Of a stretch of DNA of 64,000 nucleotides, positions 63,341 to 64,000 are shown one piece after another. The stretch is taken from positions 246,144 to 310,143 of the forward strand of contig JAJPKM010000036.1 of NCBI GenBank assembly GCA_021323735.1, written 5' to 3'. The stretch is from Gammaproteobacteria bacterium (GTDB lineage: Bacteria > Pseudomonadota > Gammaproteobacteria > Steroidobacterales > Steroidobacteraceae). The notes under the pieces were generated by a model. That model ran no database searches and was not told the origin of the DNA. It worked only from the letters and a program-made list of their open reading frames with translations. Position 1 is the stretch's first letter; every line of letters starts with the position of its first letter. A program made the translations under genes and the position numbers.

Positions 63341-64000
63341 GACTGCAAGGAAGGCAACTTGCGTTGCATCCACCTCACTTTGTGCGCTCATGATCGGGGT
63401 TGGCTTTGCCACCGACGCACAAGCAAACAATGGAATGATTTCGCGTGGCATTGTCGGCACCGACGGCATCGTGGGTACGGATGGCATTGTTGGAACCGAC
63501 GGCATCGTCGGCACCGATAGCCTGCGTAACACCCGTGGCATCGTGGGCACCGATGGGATCGTCGGCACCGATAGCCTGCGTAACACCCGCGGCATCGTAG
63601 GTACTGACGGCATCGTTGGCACCGATAGCCTGCGTAACACCCGCGGCATTGTGGGCACCGATGGGATCGTTGGCACCGATAGCCTGCGTAACACGCGCGG
63701 CATCGTAGGTACTGACGGCATCGTTGGCACCGATAGCCTGCGTAACACGCGCGGCATCGTAGGTACTGACGGCATCGTCGGCACGGATAGCCTGCGTAAC
63801 ACCCGCGGCATCGTGGGCACCGATGGCATCGTTGGCACTGATAGCGTGCGTAACACTCGCGGCATTGTGGGCACCGATGGGATCGTCGGCACCGACAGCG
63901 TGCGTAACACCCGCGGCATCGTAGGTACTGACGGCATCGTCGGCACCGATAGCCTGCGTAACACCCGCGGCATCGTAGGTACTGACGGCATCGTCGGCAC
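63330..64000 (+). CDS. Secreted tandem-repeat protein, 18-residue units (partial, runs off window)
   Basis: The protein starts at ATG 63330, with AGGAAGGG at 63315-63322 seven bases upstream. Residues 1-32 are a signal peptide (ending DAQA), then NNGMISR, then repeats of GIVGTD-GIVGTD-S(L/V)RNTR. Nine full 18-residue units lie between 63483 and 63968 and a tenth is cut at the edge. Units differ almost only at third codon positions of this frame (gtg/gta, ggc/ggt, acc/act, gat/gac), which shows selection on the plus-strand protein. Three six-residue segments make one unit, a length that fits a beta-solenoid coil. Function unknown. Confidence 0.82.
   Translation, partial: MNFKTARKATCVASTSLCALMIGVGFATDAQANNGMISRGIVGTDGIVGTDGIVGTDGIVGTDSLRNTRGIVGTDGIVGTDSLRNTRGIVGTDGIVGTDSLRNTRGIVGTDGIVGTDSLRNTRGIVGTDGIVGTDSLRNTRGIVGTDGIVGTDSLRNTRGIVGTDGIVGTDSVRNTRGIVGTDGIVGTDSVRNTRGIVGTDGIVGTDSLRNTRGIVGTDGIVG
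63447..64000 (+). repeat. Tandem 54-bp coding repeat
   Basis: The repeat period is 54 bases (18 codons). Before the regular array, three extra GIVGTD hexads run from 63447 to 63500. Units then begin at 63483, 63537, 63591, 63645, 63699, 63753, 63807, 63861 and 63915, with a partial one at 63969. Two units, at 63807 and 63861, have Val in place of Leu in the third hexad (SVRNTR). No spacers, so it is not a CRISPR array. Confidence 0.9.

Noticed and set aside
63308..64000. Long minus-strand open frame with MPSVPTMPRVLRR repeats
   Set aside because: It is the reverse of the plus-strand repeat gene. It has no ribosome site in view, and unit-to-unit changes are synonymous in the plus frame, not in this one.
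63447..64000. CRISPR-like array
   Set aside because: The 54-base units follow each other without spacers and encode a continuous protein with signal peptide.

Overview
The window is a gene-dense, GC-rich stretch of a Gammaproteobacterium-like chromosome. The evidence is a full proteobacterial chemotaxis locus with FliA-type promoter signatures, PanB/PanC, MsrPQ, a Fur-type TonB receptor/Sel1/PiuC operon, a soluble NAD-linked formate dehydrogenase (Fds type), many DUF885, M20 and prolyl-oligopeptidase-like hydrolases, and two DUF6502 paralogues. The gene mix resembles Nevskiales/Steroidobacter/Xanthomonadales relatives, but no rRNA or other marker is present, so this placement is an inference. 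I saw no tRNA, rRNA, IS element, prophage or CRISPR array.

Layout. 1-5.9 kb: subclass B3 metallo-beta-lactamase, N-formylglutamate amidohydrolase, LigB-type dioxygenase, a PLP dehydratase, TauE/SafE exporter and two unknown exported or membrane-anchored proteins. 6.1-9.1 kb: coupled msrP-msrQ-GDCCVFCSYG protein-chromate transporter. 9.1-10.8 kb: panB-panC. 10.9-12.8 kb: LytS/LytTR two-component pair. 12.9-16 kb: an atypical SDR and an osmoprotectant-type ABC importer whose binding protein and permease are fused. 16-19.8 kb: iron-uptake operon behind two palindromes. 19.9-23 kb: two small unknowns and a prolyl-oligopeptidase-family enzyme.

23.4-42.4 kb is a chemotaxis island: three CheY proteins, a CheZ-like protein, two divergent HDOD proteins, CheA, CheW, a STAS protein, CheR, CheD, CheB, a CheX-like protein, a periplasmic Cache protein and three chemoreceptors. 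The last receptor is a cytochrome b561-chemoreceptor fusion encoded behind a di-haem peroxidase and a cupredoxin. Seven sites with FliA (sigma-28) spacing lie before transcription units in this island, which ties the redox operon to the motility regulon.

42.4-47.6 kb: fdsGBAD (minus strand) without fdsC, divergent from a nitrate-reductase-associated protein. 48.5-50.7 kb: an alkyltransferase-like protein probably starting at CTG, a Tat-exported dienelactone hydrolase and MarC. 50.8-57.2 kb: a three-gene hydrolase operon and a DUF885 metallopeptidase. 57.4-59.8 kb: an EAL protein and a membrane protein.

59.9-64 kb is the most unusual part. Two divergent DUF6502 paralogues surround an orphan peptide-binding lipoprotein. 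The second paralogue overlaps by 11 bases a plus-strand gene for a secreted protein built of perfect 18-residue repeats. That gene runs off the right edge of the window, and an open frame on the opposite strand could easily be mistaken for it.
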